Source: Couchioplanes caeruleus (lineage in GTDB: Bacteria; Actinomycetota; Actinomycetes; Mycobacteriales; Micromonosporaceae). Taken from it: 64,000 bases of DNA. Location: positions 7,374,501-7,438,500 of the forward strand of contig NZ_CP092183.1 of the NCBI RefSeq assembly GCF_023499255.1, written 5' to 3'. Below the pieces are notes generated by a model. It saw nothing but the letters and a program-made list of their open reading frames with translations, was not told where the DNA came from and did not search any database. How positions within the stretch are numbered: the stretch's first letter is position 1; each line of letters opens with the position of its first letter. Made by a program: the position numbers and the translations under genes. Of this stretch, positions 61,384 to 64,000 are shown one piece after another.

Positions 61384-62190
61384 ATGACTGGCCTGACGGG
61401 ACGGATCGGCAAAGCGACGGCCACGACGCTGTTCGCGTCGGCCGTGGGCGGCGTCGCCCTGCTGGCCGGCGAGGCGATAGCCGCACGCACCCGGCGGTAC
61501 GCGAAGCCGACCATGGGCCTGGCCCTGCGCACGTCGATGGGCCCCTCCGCGGCTCCCACGCTGCGTCTGGTGCTGCTGGGCGACGCCGCGGCGATCGGGG
61601 TCGGCGTGGAGTGGCTGTCCGAGACAGTCGGCGGCCAGCTCGCCCGCCTGCTCGCGGACGGCACCCCGGAGACCGGCCGGCGGCACGTGCTGCTCTCCAG
61701 CGTCGGGGTGGCCGGCTCACGCTCCGCCGACCTGGCGACCCAGGTGGCCCGCGCGCTGCTCGGCGACCGGCCCGACGTGGCGGTGGTGCTGGTCGGCGCC
61801 CACGACGCGACCGTCCTGCGCAGCCCGGAGGAGTCCGCCGAGCACCTGTTCCAGGCGGTCAAGCGGCTGCGGGACGCCGGCGTCCAGGTCGTCGTGGGGA
61901 CCTGCCCCGACCTCGGCGCCGTACGCTCCATCGCCCAGCCGCTGCGGCAGGTCACCGGCTGGCTCGGCCGGCGGGTGGCGAAGGCCCAGGCGGAGGCGGT
62001 GAGCAAGGCCGGCGGTGTGGTGGTGGACCTCGCCGAGGAGACGGGTGCGGTGTTCCGGGCGGACGCGGGCACGCTCTGCTACGACGGCTACCACCCTTCT
62101 GCGGACGGGTATCGGGTGTGGGCGCACGCCCTCTATCCGGCGGTGTTCGACGCGGCTCAGGCGGCCGGCCGGCGCTCGATCCAGGACTGA
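61384..62190 (+). CDS. SGNH-fold paralogue with degenerate active site
   Basis: The protein has 268 residues from ATG 61384 (AGGGAGG upstream). It is clearly related to the preceding hydrolase over the whole domain (VVVGTCPDLGAVRSIAQPLRQVTGWLGRRVAKAQAEAV versus VVVGTCPDVGVIQPLKPPLRWLARSWSRQLAAAQTVAV). Block I is LLGDAAAIGVG: the nucleophile Ser is Ala68. Block III has GAHDATV where the first copy has GGNDITH. Only block V (DGYHPSADGY) is kept. It is probably a non-catalytic partner or regulator of its neighbour. Confidence 0.85.
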   Translation: MTGLTGRIGKATATTLFASAVGGVALLAGEAIAARTRRYAKPTMGLALRTSMGPSAAPTLRLVLLGDAAAIGVGVEWLSETVGGQLARLLADGTPETGRRHVLLSSVGVAGSRSADLATQVARALLGDRPDVAVVLVGAHDATVLRSPEESAEHLFQAVKRLRDAGVQVVVGTCPDLGAVRSIAQPLRQVTGWLGRRVAKAQAEAVSKAGGVVVDLAEETGAVFRADAGTLCYDGYHPSADGYRVWAHALYPAVFDAAQAAGRRSIQD

Positions 62191-62283
62191 GGAACCGGCC
62201 CGTTCACCGGTGGGCAACTGCGACATTCCGGTGTGACGAACTTGCGCTACCGCCATAAGTTACCGGCGCGTTAACGTGGGTCC

Positions 62284-63528
62284 ATGCCGGAAGCCGTCAT
62301 CGTCGCCACCGCCCGCTCCCCGATCGGCCGCGCCGTCAAAGGGTCGCTGAAGGATCTGCGCCCGGACGACCTCGCCACCACCATCGTCGACGCCGCGCTG
62401 GCCAAGGTGCCGGAGCTCGACCGGACCCTCATCGAGGACCTCTACCTGGGCTGCGGCCTGCCCGGCGGCGAGCAGGGCTTCAACATGGCCCGCGTGGTCG
62501 CCACCAAGCTCGGCCTGGACGGCCTGCCCGGCGCGACCGTCACCCGGTACTGCTCCTCGTCGCTGCAGACCACCCGGATGGCGTTCCACGCGATCAAGGC
62601 CGGCGAGGGCGACATCTTCGTCTCGGCCGGCGTCGAGACCGTGTCCCGGTTCGCCCGCGGCAGCTCCGACGGCCTGCCCTCCGAGGCGCAGGCGCTGGTC
62701 GGCGGCGGCTGGGAGAACCCGCAGTTCGACGAGGCCCGCGCCCGCACCGCCGAGTACGCGCAGGGCGGCCGCACCTGGCACGACCCGCGCGAGGACGGCA
62801 AGGTCCCGGACATCTACATCGCGATGGGCCAGACCGCCGAGAACCTGGCGCAGCTCAAGGGCGTCTCCCGCGAGGAGATGGACGAGTTCGGCGTACGCAG
62901 CCAGAACCTCGCCGAGAAGGCCATCGCGAACGGCTTCTGGGCCCGGGAGATCACGCCGGTGACCACCCCGGACGGCACGGTCGTCTCGGTCGACGACGGA
63001 CCCCGCCCCGGCGTGACGATGGAGGGCGTGGCCGGCCTCAAGCCGGTGTTCCGCCCCGACGGCCGGGTCACCGCCGGCAACTGCTGCCCGCTGAACGACG
63101 GCGCCGCGGCCGTGGTCATCATGAGCGACACCAAGGCCCGCGAGCTGGGCATCACGCCGCTGGCCCGGATCGTCTCCACGGGCGTCACCGCGCTCTCCCC
63201 GGAGATCATGGGCCTCGGCCCGGTCGAGGCGTCCAAGCAGGCGCTGAAGCGGGCCGGCATGGGCATCGGCGACGTCGACCTGGTCGAGATCAACGAGGCG
63301 TTCGCGGCCCAGGTCATCCCGTCGTACCAGGACCTCGGCATCCCGATCGAGAAGCTCAACGTCAACGGCGGCGCGATCGCGGTCGGTCACCCGTTCGGCA
63401 TGACCGGCGCCCGCATCACCGGCACGCTGCTGAACTCGCTGGACTGGCACGACAAGAGCATCGGCCTCGAGACGATGTGCGTCGGCGGCGGCCAGGGCAT
63501 GGCGATGGTGCTCGAGCGCCTGAGCTGA
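62284..63528 (+). CDS. Acetyl-CoA C-acyltransferase (thiolase)
   Basis: The 414-residue thiolase has the nucleophile C90 in VTRYCSSSLQTTRMAFHAIKAGEG, the NEAFAAQVIP segment, GHPFGMTGARI (His) and the C-terminal acid/base Cys in ETMCVGGGQGMAMVLERL. It condenses or cleaves acyl-CoAs (acetyl-CoA/acetoacetyl-CoA or longer beta-oxidation substrates). No hydratase or dehydrogenase adjoins it. The ATG at 62284 is the first Met of the fold. Confidence 0.93.
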   Translation: MPEAVIVATARSPIGRAVKGSLKDLRPDDLATTIVDAALAKVPELDRTLIEDLYLGCGLPGGEQGFNMARVVATKLGLDGLPGATVTRYCSSSLQTTRMAFHAIKAGEGDIFVSAGVETVSRFARGSSDGLPSEAQALVGGGWENPQFDEARARTAEYAQGGRTWHDPREDGKVPDIYIAMGQTAENLAQLKGVSREEMDEFGVRSQNLAEKAIANGFWAREITPVTTPDGTVVSVDDGPRPGVTMEGVAGLKPVFRPDGRVTAGNCCPLNDGAAAVVIMSDTKARELGITPLARIVSTGVTALSPEIMGLGPVEASKQALKRAGMGIGDVDLVEINEAFAAQVIPSYQDLGIPIEKLNVNGGAIAVGHPFGMTGARITGTLLNSLDWHDKSIGLETMCVGGGQGMAMVLERLS

Positions 63529-63592
63529 CGTCGGCGCCTCCCGAAACGTCCGCCGGGTCCGGCTGCGCTCGACGCGCCGGGCCCGGCGGATC

Positions 63593-63904
63593 TCACAATG
63601 CCTTGCGTACGGCGAGCACGTCGGCCACCGCACGAGCCAGGACGTCGTCCGGGGCGCCCGCCGCGAGCAGGTCGTCGGTCATCACGCGCAGCTGGTCGGG
63701 CAGGACCATGTCCGGCTCCCGGGGCACCGGCCGCGGGGTGCGGTGTTCCGCGTGCGCACCCAGGTCGGCGAGGCGCTGGACCAGCCCGTACACGTGATCG
63801 GCGCGGGTGCCGGACGGCCCGGCGGCCTCCCACCGGCCGGTCTCCCAGTGGCCGACCTGGCTGAGCAGGCGCTGGATCGCGACGCGGAGTTCTTCGGCAG
63901 ACAC
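63593..63904 (-). CDS. Small helical hypothetical protein
   Basis: The 103-residue protein starts at GTG 63904: MSAEELRVAIQRLLSQVGHWETGRWEA...RADHVYGLVQRLADLGAHAEHR...DQLRVMTDDLLAAGAPDDVLARAVADVLAVRKAL. It is helical and soluble, with no cysteine, a form common among unannotated actinobacterial proteins. Third positions are strongly GC, supporting a real gene. No family is recognised. It converges on the thiolase. Confidence 0.6.
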   Translation of the reverse strand: MSAEELRVAIQRLLSQVGHWETGRWEAAGPSGTRADHVYGLVQRLADLGAHAEHRTPRPVPREPDMVLPDQLRVMTDDLLAAGAPDDVLARAVADVLAVRKAL

Positions 63905-64000
63905 GGGGCAACCCTATCGGCGCGCACCGGTTAAGGTCTGACACATGCCCGGTCGTTGAGCACGCGTTGACCGTTGAGGCCGTCATCGGCCTGTCATCGC

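Overview
The window comes from a very G+C-rich actinobacterial chromosome. GTG starts, GGAGG-type ribosome sites, a mycothiol S-conjugate amidase next to a DUF4307 protein, a YbaB/WXG100 secreted-toxin locus, a giant SCO7613-like membrane protein and a CHAD/PPK2 pair together suggest Micromonosporaceae (Actinoplanes or a relative). The family-level placement is inference; no rRNA or tRNA gene was recognised.

Left chromosomal arm (1-35.6 kb). This holds an AMP-binding fragment, two membrane proteins, acetoacetyl-CoA ligase with a thioesterase, a TauE-type permease and a Uma2 nuclease-like protein. A type VII-linked polymorphic toxin locus follows at 8.07-10.99 kb: YbaB, an EspC-like protein, a WXG100-like protein, a CdiA-CT-type tRNase and a SitI3-like immunity protein. 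Next come an acyl-CoA dehydrogenase, UDP-glucose dehydrogenase, a 1760-residue membrane protein, purE/purK, a YyaL-type thioredoxin-domain protein, a GAF protein, a GGDEF/EAL protein, mca, DUF4307, greA, ilvA, an amidase, cystathionine gamma-synthase, a HIT protein and msrA.

Mobile element (about 35,602-49,280). A roughly 13.7 kb element appears to have entered the 3' end of msrA through a large serine recombinase (44.8-46.5 kb). It supplies a replacement msrA tail, and the displaced original tail lies at 49,281-49,332. Joining the outer halves rebuilds a palindromic attP and an in-frame msrA attB. The element carries a terminase-small-subunit remnant, an HNH endonuclease, a lower-GC cargo segment, a 104-bp multi-arm inverted repeat that may be an origin, and a divergent cargo module. 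That module has an XRE regulator facing an operon of two CxCG/CxxCG..WPC mini-proteins, an 85-residue protein, a JmjC/cupin oxygenase, a GRDP-like protein, an APH-fold kinase and a 73-residue protein. The right end holds small membrane, HEPN-like and surface proteins and repeated att-like motifs. I see no capsid, conjugation or primase genes.

Right chromosomal arm (49.3-64 kb). This contains a VOC protein, small hypotheticals, CYTH-CHAD and PPK2 (polyphosphate), ribonuclease Z behind a short leader ORF and hairpin, a GNAT protein, a methyltransferase, a chromosomal CxxCG..WPC protein, an HtrA-like protease, cystathionine beta-synthase, a DUF1232 protein, two tandem SGNH proteins (the second with a degenerate active site), a thiolase and a small hypothetical protein. 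Cystathionine beta- and gamma-forming enzymes are both in the window, about 24 kb apart.
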